A stretch of 64,000 bases of DNA from positions 18,538,001-18,602,000 of the forward strand of contig OX579635.1 in assembly GCA_951230915.1 (NCBI GenBank). The letters run 5' to 3'. The first letter of the stretch is position 1, and each line of letters opens with the position of its first letter. The stretch comes from Antitrichia curtipendula (taxonomy: Eukaryota; Streptophyta; Bryopsida; Hypnales; Leucodontaceae). Positions 11,025 through 22,942 of this stretch are shown here, piece after piece. A program made the translations under genes and the position numbers. The notes beneath the pieces are model-generated. The model did not search any database, had not been told where the DNA came from, and saw nothing but the letters and a program-made list of their open reading frames with translations.

Positions 11025-12237
11025 TTGTCTCGATGGGGACTTCACAGAGCGAGCTCTTCTCAAATTCGCTGTTTTTTTGTCCTTGGTGCAGCACAATCCG
11101 CGAACATGACCGATCCTGGAAGGGAGTCGGTACGAGATAGGCTGCAATCCTCGTCGCAGCCAGAAATTCACGAGTCGGGTGCGAATCCTAAACCTGGTTT
11201 TGTGAGGTTATGTGTTTTCTTCGCCTTTGGCTAACGGTAATTGTTTCGCAGAGGAAGTGGGTGACGAGGATGTTGAGGCATCCCAACATACTGATGAAGC
11301 AGAAAAAACGTCAATGGAGATGACCGCCGAGGAGCTTGGGAGGGAAATGGACAAGATGATTGTTCGGGAGTCGGTGAATACGAACGTTGTCTTGGACAGG
11401 CTGCGATTCACACCAAGGGAGAAGTCTAAGCTCAACATCCCGCTCTGTCGAATGAAAGCTCTGGTTGCTGTTCGACCCTACCTGAAGAATGACGTGATGG
11501 CACTGGGTGCACATTTTGTAAGTACAGGATACATGGACGGGCACGGTGTTTTCTATGTCGCCTTGCAGGACAACGAGGGCAAAACACTGGACGTGACAGA
11601 CAAGGATTTGGCTAGTTGGAGTCCGTTATGGGTTGAGGCAAATGAGAATTTCGAGAAGGAGCTTCAGAAGGAAGACGCCTGGAAGCAATTCTCGGGAAAG
11701 ATGTTCTTCGTCTAGGATGGCAACCATCGGCTCGCGGCCTGGCTGCCAATAATTAACAGAGACCATGGAGACGACCCGTCATGGCATTATGCGGTTGAAT
11801 CAATTGTTCTGGAGGTGGAAGGCCAGATTGGGCCACTCCTCACCGCGTTGCACCAAGTGAATTGGTAATCCACGAGCCCGGCCCTTTTCTCTTGCTCGTT
11901 TACTGTGAAGTATGTGTGCTCTTGTGTTCTTACTCTCAACTGCTGAAACAGGAGAAACCAGACCTGCCATGTGAAGTTAAACCTTGTACACAAACTCTAC
12001 CGGCTTCAGAGTATAGCTGGCCAGCCATTGTCCTATTACGAGAATCTAGTTACCACTAAAGAGCTAGCTGACGCCGAAAAGAAGCAGAGGTCAAAGACCC
12101 GAACATGGTACACGTTAACGCTTGACGGGCTCATAAGCGTTCTCTATCAGGTACGGCCCTTTATCATGCTTGATGATTTGAGACTTTTTCGCTGTTTGGT
12201 GATGTCTTTTTCTTGGCGTGAGACTCTTAAAATGGAG

Positions 12238-12317
12238 TGCCGATATCGACACCCCTCTCAGTGGTTCACTATGCTCAGCTGTCTGGGACACCACTGAAGG
12301 GGCTGCCGATGTCGGCA
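12238..12317. repeat. Palindrome pair in methyltransferase intron 4
   Basis: TGCCGATATCGACA (12,238-12,251) and TGCCGATGTCGGCA (12,304-12,317) lie 66 bp apart in the intron 12,151-12,457. Flanking GGAG/CTCC and GAGGGG bases extend the symmetry. With the other two arrays, this makes eight copies of the motif in E1, all intronic. Confidence 0.88.
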
Positions 12318-15311
12318 CTCCAAATCCAGTACACTTGTTGCCTTCTGCTTCGTACTACCACTGCAATAGACGGGTTGAGGATTTCAATGTTTTGCAACAT
12401 AATTCTTACACTTCTCCAAAATTTACTCTTTCTGTCGCCTTGTCCGTTGTCTTGCAGCAAGAGTTAGGTGAGGCAGTAGCTTACGCCACCAGGAAATTCA
12501 AGGAAAAGTATCCGGAGAAATCAAGTGAATGGACTACGGGGAAGTTGTACGATGTCATTGGGAAGGCCGTGGATAAAGTGAAGAAGGATATGTCATCTGA
12601 TGTGAAGAAACAACTCCCCATTGCTGACCCAAGGCAAACTCCGCAGTTCCTGGAACAAGTTAGGATTCATTATGAGAACCGAGAAGACGACCCGGAGATG
12701 TCCCAAGAGAAGTTGTGGTATCTTTCTACCTCGGTCATGGACACGGCAGTGAAGGTCAAATGGCTGGAGCGGTGGAACAAACTTGCCTCGCTTCGTGAAG
12801 CAATGAGGTTCCCGAAAAGCAAGTTCCCGGATCATGCATTTCCCGACTGGCTTCACAAGGCCACCTGGTGGGCTCAGGTACAATGTCTCCCTATTCTGTT
12901 ATTTTCATTGACTTGATGCTGTCGTCTAGGAGTTATCACTAATTCCCTGTTGTAGTTGGCAAGTGCGGTGCAGGAATTGTTCGATGCGACTCTTTCTGAG
13001 CTGGATGTCACAATCAATTATCAACCGCCTGGGGAAAGTCCAATTCCTAGCATTGCTGATTATGTGGAGCAAAATCGTATCTAGCTTTGGGATACAGCAT
13101 TCTCCCATGTCTTTGATGGCAAAGGAGTTCACAAGAATCATCCTCCTGAGTTTCAGGTTGGTCTTGACAAGGCTGTTGCGAGGGTTCTCTATCGGTGTTT
13201 CAAGTTCGTGTTGTATGCAAAGAACGCCACATCAAAGACGTCGTCATTCTTCCCAAGCTACTTGGACAAGCGTGCCGAGAATTGTATGATCTCGGATGAT
13301 ATCGCGAGAAAGTGGAAGAAAGAGCACTGGGAAGTCTGTGGTTGGTATATTGACTGCCCCTTGAACAATCCTTCGCACTTTGAGATTGATTTGAGGAACA
13401 CGGTGCAACCCGATTTGGCTGGGCTGAAGACGGTTCACGATACTCCGCGTAAAGATGCGCCTGCTAAGAAGACAAGGGGCTCAAAGAGGAAAGCAGAGGA
13501 AGAAGCAAAGAAGAAGGCTGCCTCAGATGCTGCAGCCGCTCTGGAGAGTGATGTTATGGCTTCGGGGAGTGCCAAGAAGACTGCGGTTCCATCCCTGGGT
13601 GAAGATACGGAAATGGAGGCGATGGAGGTTGTTCTTCCCAAGCCTTCGCAGCTCACTCCTAGTGGTGCTCGTAATCCGCATGTTCCTTCTCTTCCTGGCC
13701 TCTTTAGCCCGCTGTCGTTTGTAATGCACAAGCTCAAGAGCGCAGTCGCCTCTCGGGTATTGGCTTCGGCGTCAGGATCTTCTGTCAAATCCAGTGTCTG
13801 TGTACAGAATACCAGCCTCTCTCAAATTATGGAGGCTCTCCCGGAGGTGCACATTTGCCTTGACGCGGTGAACAAGTTTGTTCTCAAGGTTTGTCTTTAT
13901 ACTCACCACATTTCTTTCACTAATTCCTGTGCGTTTAGAGGCAGACGGGATTCTATGGTACTTCTGTTAAGTATGAATTAATCAAATCCACCTTCTGTAA
14001 TCTCCAGGTCAAGGAAGAAGTTGGTGAAAAGGCTTTGAATAAGTCTTGTCCGCACAGTGGCTTTGATTTGATTCATGTCGATATCAAGGATGGCCTCTGG
14101 GTTCCGTCCATTTCGGTAAACCCCGGCGATGTCCCTGCCTGGAATGCGTACTCGGAGCAACACACTGAAAGTCTTTTTGAGTTTGCGGAACACTTTCTTC
14201 ACGATGCGGGTGCAATTCTGTTGTTTGTGCCAAATGTTCCAAAGATCCGAACCGATGTGCTGTCCTATGCACATGGCTACAACTTCATTCTGTATCGAGA
14301 GTGGTGGGAAATTAATGACCTGCCCTCTGCGTCGTTTTACAATTCAACGTATAAGGTAACTACTGTTTCAAATCAATACTTCATTTCACTGCATTCTACA
14401 GTTTCTCCTGGTTCTAATTCAATTCCACTATAATGTCCATTTTCAGAGCAGAGGATTCCGTATTCAGCTCTTTATTCACCGTGCCATGGATGCTAGCAAA
14501 TTCATGATTGCGACCGACCAAGCATTAGTGGAGTTCGGAATGGGAGTTGCTGAAACTGACGTGTTGTTCAATTTCACTACGGCGGTCACTCAATCCATGA
14601 ATGGATCTATTCCGTGGAGAGGCGCCCGTGAGAAGGACCCAGTTTTCCTTCAAATGTTGATCGAGGCTTTTACGATGCCTGGATCCGTCATCCTGGATGC
14701 ATCCGCTTCTCTTGGTGAGTAGTCTTTTCTATCGTGATGCTTCTCCTGGTAAATAGTCTTTCCTCTCATTTTTCGAGTCATTTCTAAATGTAAATTGTTT
14801 CATCCGAATTCAGATAACTCTGTTCGAGCTTGCAAAGCTATTGGACGACACATTGTGGCCCTCGAAGACGATATTGAGATCTTTCGGGCTAAGTTGGAGC
14901 ACTTAGACCAGGTTGAAGCTATACCTCCAATTCCACTTGAAGCTTCCGAGACTCCAGCAGAGATTGCACTGGACGTCCCTATTCGGCATATCACGAAAAA
15001 GAACAGATTCAGTAAGTACGTTTTCTACTTGATTCTAATTTGTTTCATTTTCTTGTTTGTGATCAGTTCACTAACATAAACTCGTTTGTCTCAGAGTGAT
15101 TTCCTTACTACATTCTCCGGACAGAGACTATTTTATGGTGCCGTGGGACGCAGAAGTTGCTGTGTTGCAAGCGGCAGGATCTTCTCCGACCTCCACGTCC
15201 ACTGGTAGATGTTCTGGTAGACCCGTCCGTCTTTTTATTGATGACGAGGCCGATGTTGATATGGAACCAAGACCAGTATCATCTGGCAGTTTTTCCACTT
15301 TCTCATTTTGA

Positions 15312-16481
15312 TAATTTCATTGTCTGCCGGATTTATTGTTATAATTCTTTTTACACGCATTCATTTTGTGCTTTCGTTTGTAATGTTCAAAGTGTGTATA
15401 TATCAGTGAATGGTTTATCTTAACATCCATTCGTTGTGTATTTGAATGTGGTTGTCTAACTGATCAGCTTAAATACATCAATTCTCCGAAGTATTTGTGG
15501 CTTGGACTACACTCTCAATGACTGGGGAATAGATAGACATATTAAGCACTAAACCTCGAACCCTCTTAAATTTGAGGAAGTTCTACATGCGAAGTCTCCC
15601 TAATTTCATTCGTAACCTGTTTATTAATCAATTTGTTCATAAACTTGTTGCAGTCTGTTTGCTCTATCATTGTTGAATGCATTCAGATTATAATTTTCAT
15701 GAATGGATGTTTTTTTAGTACATTTGTTTCATCTCTATGACGTGAATAAATCCTCGATAGTTTCCATTTTTTTCTTCAACTGTTGGAGACACACTCCATA
15801 AAGGCCTAAACTTATTTCTACTTCAAAAGTGGAAATCCCAGAAAATATACAAATGTTGATGCCCTCAATGTGATTGCTTGTTCCTAACTGGGAATCCAAA
15901 AAAATATTGAATTGGTTAGCTGACGAAGTTGTTTCTGTTTCAAAATTGGGAATCCAAAAAAATACACAACTGTTGAAGCCCCCCAAAGTGTTTTCTGGTT
16001 TCAATATGGATTTCTACAATAATTTCCAAATTTCTCCTTCAACTATTGGAGGCACACTCATGTTTGCAGTTTTTTTAAGGAATATGAAATGTTCTATTTT
16101 TGTTAATGGTGTGATTATATCCAAAGATAACTTACTTTCTTTTAAGGAACTCTTCCCATGGCCTCAGGGTAACAATGGCCATAGGGTGTCTACGGCCATA
16201 GGGCACCTACGCAATTCCAAAAATAAACCGTCTCTATTTGCCATTTGATCACCCTGTGCCGCCTATTACCGTGGTCAATTGTTTCTCACATTCGACTAAC
16301 CTCACGGCTATAGGGCCCTACTTTTGTACAACTATTTTTATTTTTACTTTGTGTTTAACTTAGAATCTATCTTTTACTTTTACTTTTATAGAATATGCCC
16401 ATTTTAGGGGACCCTAGGCTCGCAAAACTACGCTCACCGCTCTATGCTCTACGCTCACCGCACGCAAAATAGCATCGTCCC
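15312..16481. other. E1 right non-coding arm and terminus
   Basis: No gene is seen. About 15,775-16,060 holds three to four degenerate copies of a roughly 70-bp unit containing GGGAATCCAAAAAAATA. CACGGCTATAGGGCCC at 16,303-16,318 is a diverged inverted counterpart of the left subterminal motif. The last 70 bases are short repeats of CTCACCG, CTCTACG and CTATG leading into the right inverted terminus, which ends at 16,481. Confidence 0.6.
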
Positions 16482-16490
16482 TTCCACTAG
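16482..16490. repeat. Right target-site duplication of E1
   Basis: TTCCACTAG matches the left duplication TTCCACCAG (2,994-3,002) at 8 of 9 positions. Immediately beyond it the Harbinger transposase frame resumes. Confidence 0.8.
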
Positions 16491-17321
16491 AACCACCAGT
16501 TCTTGAAGAATCTCCCGCTTTCTCAAACTCTTGTACAAACTTGAGACTTTGAATTGACCACCATCATGCACTCCTCCAGGCTGACCGGCACACACATTCC
16601 AGAAAATATTCTGTGAATCACATACCGCTTGTAGAATAATGGAATGAAATTCTTTCCTATTGAAAAAATCACTAGCAGCTAATGTTACTCTTCTACTAGG
16701 ATTCTCTGCTAACGGTATATGAGTCCCATTGATAGCTCCACAAATGTTTGGCAATCCCGTTATGTCTTCGTAATCGGAGATTATGCTTTGAAGGCGTTCT
16801 CCACTAGGAATACTAATATAATGACCAAATAATTTGTCTTTGTCTGTAAGTATGTCGCAAATTATGTCTACATACTTCCTAATGGTTGAAGCTCCAATCT
16901 TAAAACGATATGCTATGTGCTCTGGACTATGACCATGTGCAAATCTATAAATCACACACGCCACAATTTTTATTTATTTCCATTTGTGGCCTCACTTGAT
17001 TAACACACCTACTTCTCAAGAAAGGAGTCAACATGTTCAACAATTCTCAAATGCACCAAAACTCATTCTATAAAACTTCTTAAATTTGTTGTGGTGCATT
17101 TCATTACTTGATCTCCACACTATCCTCTCTACATAATTCCAATGTGTCGCTTGACGAGGCTCTACCCAAAAAAGACGGAGACCATGTGATTTTTTCCTCT
17201 TGCTAAGCAACAACAACAAGGAGAGAAAATGAAACCCCATTGAAGTCCCTCCACTAGAATTTAAAACCTCCCAAGCCCGAGATTTGAAGCTCAAGGAGTT
17301 GCTCATTGTCATAGACAACAT
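16491..17321 (-). pseudogene. PIF/Harbinger (HARBI1-like) transposase, N-terminal part
   Basis: This is the N-terminal part of the gene whose C-terminal end is at 2,616-2,993. From the 5' end it shows FWVEPRQATHWNYVERIVWRSS, then KFKKFYRMSF. After one or more frame breaks near 17,000-17,040 it continues YRFAHGHSPEHIAYRFKIG, STIRKYVDIICD and NICGAINGTHIPL. It ends near VLVE at the E1 insertion point. The HTH-like SPEHIA...STIRKY segment and the GAI-x-GTHI block are family hallmarks. The first catalytic residue, Asp in GAIDGTHI, is Asn here. With the E-to-K change in the C-terminal part, two of three catalytic acids are lost, each explainable by a G-to-A transition. Confidence 0.87.
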
Positions 17322-17984
17322 GATCTACATGAGCACCACTTGAGCACAAAAAGAGGGCTCCATATCCACTTAAAATACTCTCTCAAATTGTTTGCATACA
17401 AGAATTTGACACTCAAAACCTAAGAAGAAAAAGACACTTAAAACTTTTACCCCAAACAAAAAATGTAACTCAAAAACAAGAAAGAAACATTCCCCACCCC
17501 ATGTACTACCATTTGCAAAAAGAATAATCAAAAAAAGAAATATACATACCAAGAAAATTAGAGCCAAAGTTCAAGCTCTCCAAGGTCTCCCAAGCTTCGA
17601 CAAAAAAATACCTCACAGTGTTTGAGTCTGCTCAGTAGAGAGAGAAAGAAATTCCTTCTCTCTCCTTTGCGCACTAAATGTGCTGACAGGGGGGAGGAGT
17701 TACTGGCCGAATTCCCCGCGGCAGGGAGGCGGCAGGGAATTACCTCCCGAATCCCTCCAGCAGCTGCCAGGGGCGAGCTGGACCCTGTCGGGGTGGGGGC
17801 CCGCCTGCGGCTGTGCGACGTTGCACAACGGGCTTACCCATCCGCATGTAATGCGCCGCTCTAATGGAATGACCCGACAATGTACTTGTCTCTCTGGAAG
17901 CAAAGCAACAACTTCCTATAGTATTGAGTTCAATAGAAGTAGTACCAATGCGACAGTCTTCCTCTAAACGCTATTGATTTTATA

Positions 17985-18342
17985 CTCCCTCCGTCCCAAA
18001 ATGATCTTCCTATTGGCCTTTATTTAGTGTCCCAAAATGATCTTCTTGTTGGAGGAGGAAGGGAGCTAGTGACACTTGCACATAGTCCAAAAGCATGGGC
18101 ATGCTAACCAATCCCATGCTATCAAGTGAGTGGCCACCGGTGCTCTTCAAAAATGCCTCAAAAATTCAATTTTCAAGCACTTTGAAACCACACTTTGAAA
18201 ACTAATTTGAAACCCAAATTTCAGATCAATAGGAGGACATCAAACTCTATTCATAGGTCAAAAAAAGTTTCAAAAATGGTTCTTTTCAAGCTTAAACTAT
18301 AACGTTTTGTGTTACAGGAAGATAATTTTGGGACGGAGGGAG
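17985..18342. mobile_element. Stowaway-type MITE (Tc1/mariner derivative)
   Basis: The termini are CTCCCTCCGTCCCAAAATGA and its inverted match ending TTTTGGGACGGAGGGAG, flanked by TA on both sides (17,983-17,984 and 18,343-18,344). The CTCCCTCCGTCC end sequence and TA target are diagnostic of plant Stowaway elements. There is no coding capacity. Confidence 0.93.
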
Positions 18343-18389
18343 TAATAGCCTATATGAGAAGGTTATACTTGTGATTGAATATGCCATTT

Positions 18390-18712
18390 AACCCCTAAAG
18401 TTCTAAGACCTTTTTTTCCATAAAAAACCAATCAAAATTGCCAGTTCATTACAAAAAATAAAACTAATTTTTAATGTTTAGTTTTTTTGAGGATTATTTT
18501 CTGCCCATCGAACTAAAAAAAAAGGTCTTTTTGCACCATAATTTTTGCTCCTGGGCACCGATTGAAATAAAAATGATATTTTCTAGAAGCTAGTGTTTTT
18601 TTCTATCTTCACAAAAGAAATTCAGAAAATCACGACAAATATTGAGACTGTAGAAACCTACTCGAAATCCATTTTGTCCTCCGAGGGGACAATGGAACTT
18701 TAGAGGTTACAC
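18390..18712. repeat. MITE-like repeat with TAACCYCTAAAG termini
   Basis: It starts TTTAACCCCTAAAGTTC and ends GAACTTTAGAGGTTAC, so the ends are inverted repeats. The interior phrase ATTTTGTCCTCCGAGGGGAC also appears in the copies at about 22,900 and 41,760. It is a short member of the family whose long, 1.8-kb form lies at 21,150-22,942. Confidence 0.55.
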
Positions 18713-19189
18713 AAATACGTATTTCGGTTTTCGCAAAAATAGTGAGGGCAGTTGATGTTTGTATCTCCCACTGAACTTGAGCATCCATTGTCCCGTGAAT
18801 TGAGCATTCACAAAGCCAAAACATCGATCATCAAGTCTTTCAAAACAGAGGAGGTAGTGATACATTCACATTGTTTGGAATGGTTGGGGTGAACTAACCT
18901 CTTCGCTCGTCCCCGCAAAGTCGTTCAAGGGGTGTAGGTAAAATAAAAGACCCCCTATTTTGTGCTTGATAAATGTATCTTCTACACTTCTCCATGTTAA
19001 TTTGAGGCCTCTGATTGCAAATATGAATTCAAAATTTGCAAATTTTATTATGCGTGAGAAATAAAAAAATTCAAGGTTTTACAGGGGGATGAGCGAGGGG
19101 TCAGTTTACCCCAGCCATTTGGAATGTACTTGTACGAAAACTACATCAACAATTTGGCCCAGACTTTATACATCATGAAAGCCAGAATA

Positions 19190-19339
19190 TGTCAATATGG
19201 TGCCAATATGGTGCCTTGAAACGCTATCAAGCTAATTTGGTGCAACCTTCATGCAAACTCAATATCAAACATAACATGAAAGTTGGTACCAAATTAGCTT
19301 GATAGTATTTCAATGCACCGTATTGGCACCATATTGACA
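19190..19339. repeat. Hairpin-forming inverted repeat
   Basis: The arms are about 55-60 bases, starting TGTCAATATGGTGCCAATA and ending TATTGGCACCATATTGACA, with a loop near 19,255-19,275. The arms differ at a few positions, including two sites within GCTATCAAGCTAATTTGGTG. It is probably a fold-back MITE remnant. The transcript would fold into a long stem, so a small-RNA source cannot be excluded. Confidence 0.65.
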
Positions 19340-19610
19340 TGCACTGAATTTTGTGATGCAGTGCTTTCAAGGCGTCATCAAGGCATCATCAGTATTGTTG
19401 ATGTCCTCCCATGCAGTGTTTTCTTCCTCTCACTAAAAACAACCTGATAAAATAGCTTGCTACAGTGCAAGGGCAACATGATAACATATTATAATGGGAT
19501 TGTCAAAACTTGTATAACTTCTCGTTGCACGTTGCTGTAATAGATTGTGAAAAAGGCAACATCGATGTATCACCATCTGTATGTAAGGCAAAACTACACA
19601 TAATCAATCA

Positions 19611-19758
19611 AATAAGCAACTACAGACATGGTCTGGAGTAGTGCAAGGCAAAACAAATATTTTCAAAGGTGCATTGATAGAAATAATAAGCAACTACAGA
19701 CATGGTCTGGAGTAGTGCAAGGCAAAACAAATATTTTCAAAGGTGCATTGATAGAAAT
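19611..19758. repeat. Perfect 74-bp tandem duplication
   Basis: Two adjacent copies starting AATAAGCAACTACAGACATG are identical over 74 bases. No function is suggested. Identity implies a recent duplication or an assembly effect. Confidence 0.85.
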
Positions 19759-21149
19759 AACGAGGATTGCAAAAAAATTGAAAATTCTATTGCTTGAACT
19801 GAAATTACTCTGAATTTTGGGAGGCATAAAGTGTGCTGGACCCATAGCCAATGTCTAGACTCTTTCAATTCCGATCATTAAAGAATTAATTTTTTATTCA
19901 TTATTTCCTAATTTCTTCTTCACTATTTTGGGACATATGTTATGAACCTATTAGTTCCAACCTTGACTAGTTAAAAAAAAAACATTCCAAACTTCAAAAA
20001 ATGTGATCGGAAATAACTGCACCTATAGATTGGGAATGGGTCATTGATCAAGAATGGGTGGCTCTACCTTGTATATCTCTGTGACATCTTCTAACAATCT
20101 TGGCTGCCTAAAAATATTAATATAGTCAATGATGTTATTTTTGAGCTTGAATGATTGAGCAAGTCTCCGTAATCGATGTTCCAGAAAAATGAATGAAAAA
20201 AAAAATCTCCTACATCCACCACATTGTTTTTTTGTCACTTATCGGATGCTAAATGTCCGCGTTGACACTTAAGGGTTAAGAGCTGAAACGGAATTTTGGG
20301 AAGGTGGACCTTCTTGAAATATTTTTCAGTAAAATTTCCTTAAAAGACAAGTGGAATTGGCATCTAATCCAAGTCGTTTTATACTTTTTGGAGCTTTGTG
20401 GAATTAGTTATAAAATTTTGAAGTTGAAATAGCATAAGGCTCTAAAATTGCCTACCTCCTCAAATGTACATTGTTTGTAAATTGCTGAAGGCTTAAAAAA
20501 CCATGTACAAATAGAGTAGATTTGAAGAGGTGGGCAATTTTAGATCTTGTGCACTTTTAGAAACTCGTACCTTAAAAGAATAGAGGTATTATTCAAGAGA
20601 CATTGTCAAAAACTGTCATTTTTGCTTTGTTGACCAAAATATTTATTTTCTTGAACTTCAACTATATAAAAAGGTAGTAGGTTATCATAAGAACATGTGG
20701 AAAAAACTTCAACCCGTATGACTACATGGATTGAAAGATTCTAACAATTGAAGACTCCTTTGGCAACCAAAGCCTAGAGCCAAATTTCCCTAGATAGTAT
20801 TTTTCCTAATCCGCCCACCTCGTACCTTGTATTGTCCAATCTATTGTCCAACATACCTGGTTGCTTTTTTGGCATGATAATTTTTTATCTACACTTGGGA
20901 TTGATCTAATTCTCCCCTCCAAGAGAATGAAGAATCCCCCTCCTTTGGTCAAAATTTCACAAACATTTGTTCATAAATGGCTTCAAAATATCCTACCCAA
21001 ATTCCCAATGTCCTCTGAACAAACATTTGGTCTTGGAGAAGTTAATGTTATGGATTTTTTTAATTGGAAAATTACTTAATGTTTTATTTATTTATTTTAT
21101 TACTATATTTCTAATCATCAATAACAATACATTGCTTTTGGTAACCATT

Positions 21150-22942
21150 TACCCCTAAAGAACCAAAGGCCTATTTTTTTTTGTCAAAACTTGTTCAAAA
21201 TTGCCATTTTCAGTGCAAAGAGCAAAAGACTTAAAATGATATTTTTTTAAATTCTAACCATAGGATCTTGTAGTAGAATAGTATGAAATAGTGTGCAATT
21301 TTTTTGGATACTTTAACCATGTAGATTGCAAGATAATTCATTCCAAGGGAAAAAATCATGTTTTATGGTACTATAGCACACTAGTTTATAAGACTTTGAA
21401 TCTTCTTAACTTAAAATTTTTGCACTATAGATATGATTTAAAAAATGTATCTTAAAAGGATTGAATTGATAACATGGAAAAAAATAGAAATTCATTCTTT
21501 AAAAAATTATTAAGTAGGAAAAGGTATGTGAGAAGGAAAACTAAATCATTAATAGCTTTAAGATGAGAGTAAAACACACTAATTCCAATGATGAGATTGT
21601 TCTAACAAATAATGTTAACTTCTAAAGGACCAAACAATGTTCTTTAGCAACATAGCAATTTTGGGTAGCTCACTACAAATGAGATTTTTAGTTTTTTCTT
21701 TGAAATTTTTACACAACATATAGACAATTTTTTTCTTTTAAGGCCCAAGAATTTTCATAAATTTTGATTACATAGTTAAAAAGATATTGGATGATATGTT
21801 TTTTTTTCTCTTAGCCGAGCAATCTAGGCAGGTTAGAAAAAATCACTTTTTTCATAAACAAAAATTTGAGATTGATTTACTAGATTTATATATATGTGGA
21901 AAGATTTTAATCATTTCAATTTTTTTTAATGAGATGAAAGTTATGAGGAATTTTAGTTTGTGGGCACTTACGGAATCTCTATTCTAAAAATAAACTTCAA
22001 AGTCCTTTATTTAACTCAATTTTTAAAAAATTTGGAAAAAACTAATATTATAGGATGTAGATTGTTTATTACAGAATTGCAACTATTGGAATCGACTTTT
22101 TTCAGCTCCATCCTTAAATTCTTAACAATTTAGTATTTTGAATCATTTTCTACTTCTTTCTATTTACTATCTTTTTCCTATATGCTATACAATTCCAAAT
22201 GATCTGAAAATTTTCAAGCATGTAGCCAACTTGCTTTGAAAAGTGAATTTAAAAAAGAACCACCAATATGGACATTTTTTCATACAAATCTAACCTTGTG
22301 AAGTGCAACTGCCCGATTTTTTGCAAGCCCCCAAAATGATTTTTGTCACTTCAAATGCTAATATCTTGCAATCTACATGATGGAAGTTTTTTTTTTAAAA
22401 TTCCACATCTTTTCAAACTAGTGTACTAAAAGCTCATATGATTATATGTGTCCAAAAATGTTTTTTTTCTAAAATTTGGTACTTGTATTAGAAATGGCAG
22501 TTTTGGAGCCTTTTGGATGAAAACATAGTCAAAGAACTTTAGAGATTAACTCTATGGAACTTTTATTTTGGAAAAAATGTGAAAATTGAGCTTAAAATGA
22601 ATCCTAAACATTATTTTTTCGAAAGATGCTATGATTGCTTGCAAAATAAGATGCTCCATAACTTTCTCATCACAAATCCAAATAGAATCAATCAAAGCTT
22701 TCCACAAAGACAAAAATACAATCTATGAGAAAAATATCATTTTTATTTCAAGCTCAATTCTAGGCTTATTTTGGTGTAACTTTTTCTCCCAAGAACCAAA
22801 TGAAAATTATATTTTCAAAAATCTAATAAATTTTTCTATCTTTTGAGAAAGTTTCAAAAAGTTGAACAGAAAATTGAGCTAGTAGGAACCTACATAAAAT
22901 CCATTTTGTCCCTTGTGGAAGCATTGGTCCTTTAGAGGTCAA
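21150..22942. repeat. 1.8-kb dispersed TIR repeat, uninterrupted copy
   Basis: This AT-rich non-coding unit has ends resembling TTACCCCTAAAG...CCAAAGGCC and GGTCCTTTAGAGGTCAAA. In reverse orientation, its 22,020-22,310 segment matches both flanks of E2 (42,060-42,126 and 54,203-54,440), so it serves as a paralogous empty site for that insertion. No open frame in it carries a recognisable domain. Confidence 0.55.

Larger units (their letters stand above)
10676..15311 (+). pseudogene. E1 ParB-like / DNA-methyltransferase-like fusion gene
   Basis: Ten exons with GT-AG borders join in one frame of 1,130 codons: 10676-10778, 11092-11178, 11252-11864, 11952-12150, 12458-12877, 12956-13888, 14008-14355, 14447-14714, 14814-15015 and 15095-15311. 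About residues 100-260 look ParB/sulfiredoxin-like, with KMFFV-x-DGNHRLAAW around residue 219. A helical middle has a WLERWN...REAMRFP signature, then a Lys/Ala-rich linker. The C-terminal third has beta-class methyltransferase order: motif IV position (FDLIHVDIKDG, residue 810), then WRGAREKDP, then PGSVILDASAS and IGRHIVALEDD (SAM-binding region). The catalytic DPPY is replaced by DIKD. In-frame stops are TGA 10,775-10,777, TAG 11,713-11,715 and TAG 13,082-13,084, with no frameshift. The first exon is the least certain. The methyltransferase fold is inferred from motif order. Confidence 0.72.
3003..16481. mobile_element. E1: 13.5-kb Mutator-like DNA transposon with ParB-methyltransferase cargo
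   Basis: The ends are imperfect inverted repeats: GGGGATTGCTATTTTGTGTG at the left and, read on the other strand, GGGACGATGCTATTTTGCGT at the right. Both run into short repeats built on GCGTAGAGC or GTGAGC. The element is flanked by a 9-bp duplication typical of MULEs. It contains a leftward transposase gene (3,879-7,757), a rightward ParB-methyltransferase gene (10,676-15,311), a small basic ORF (8,579-9,007), a minisatellite (9,738-10,345) and repeated palindromes in introns. It sits inside a Harbinger transposase gene, which fixes both boundaries independently. The transposase has several frameshifts and stops, so this copy is unlikely to move on its own. The overall design matches E2 at 42,127-54,202. 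Confidence 0.88.
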
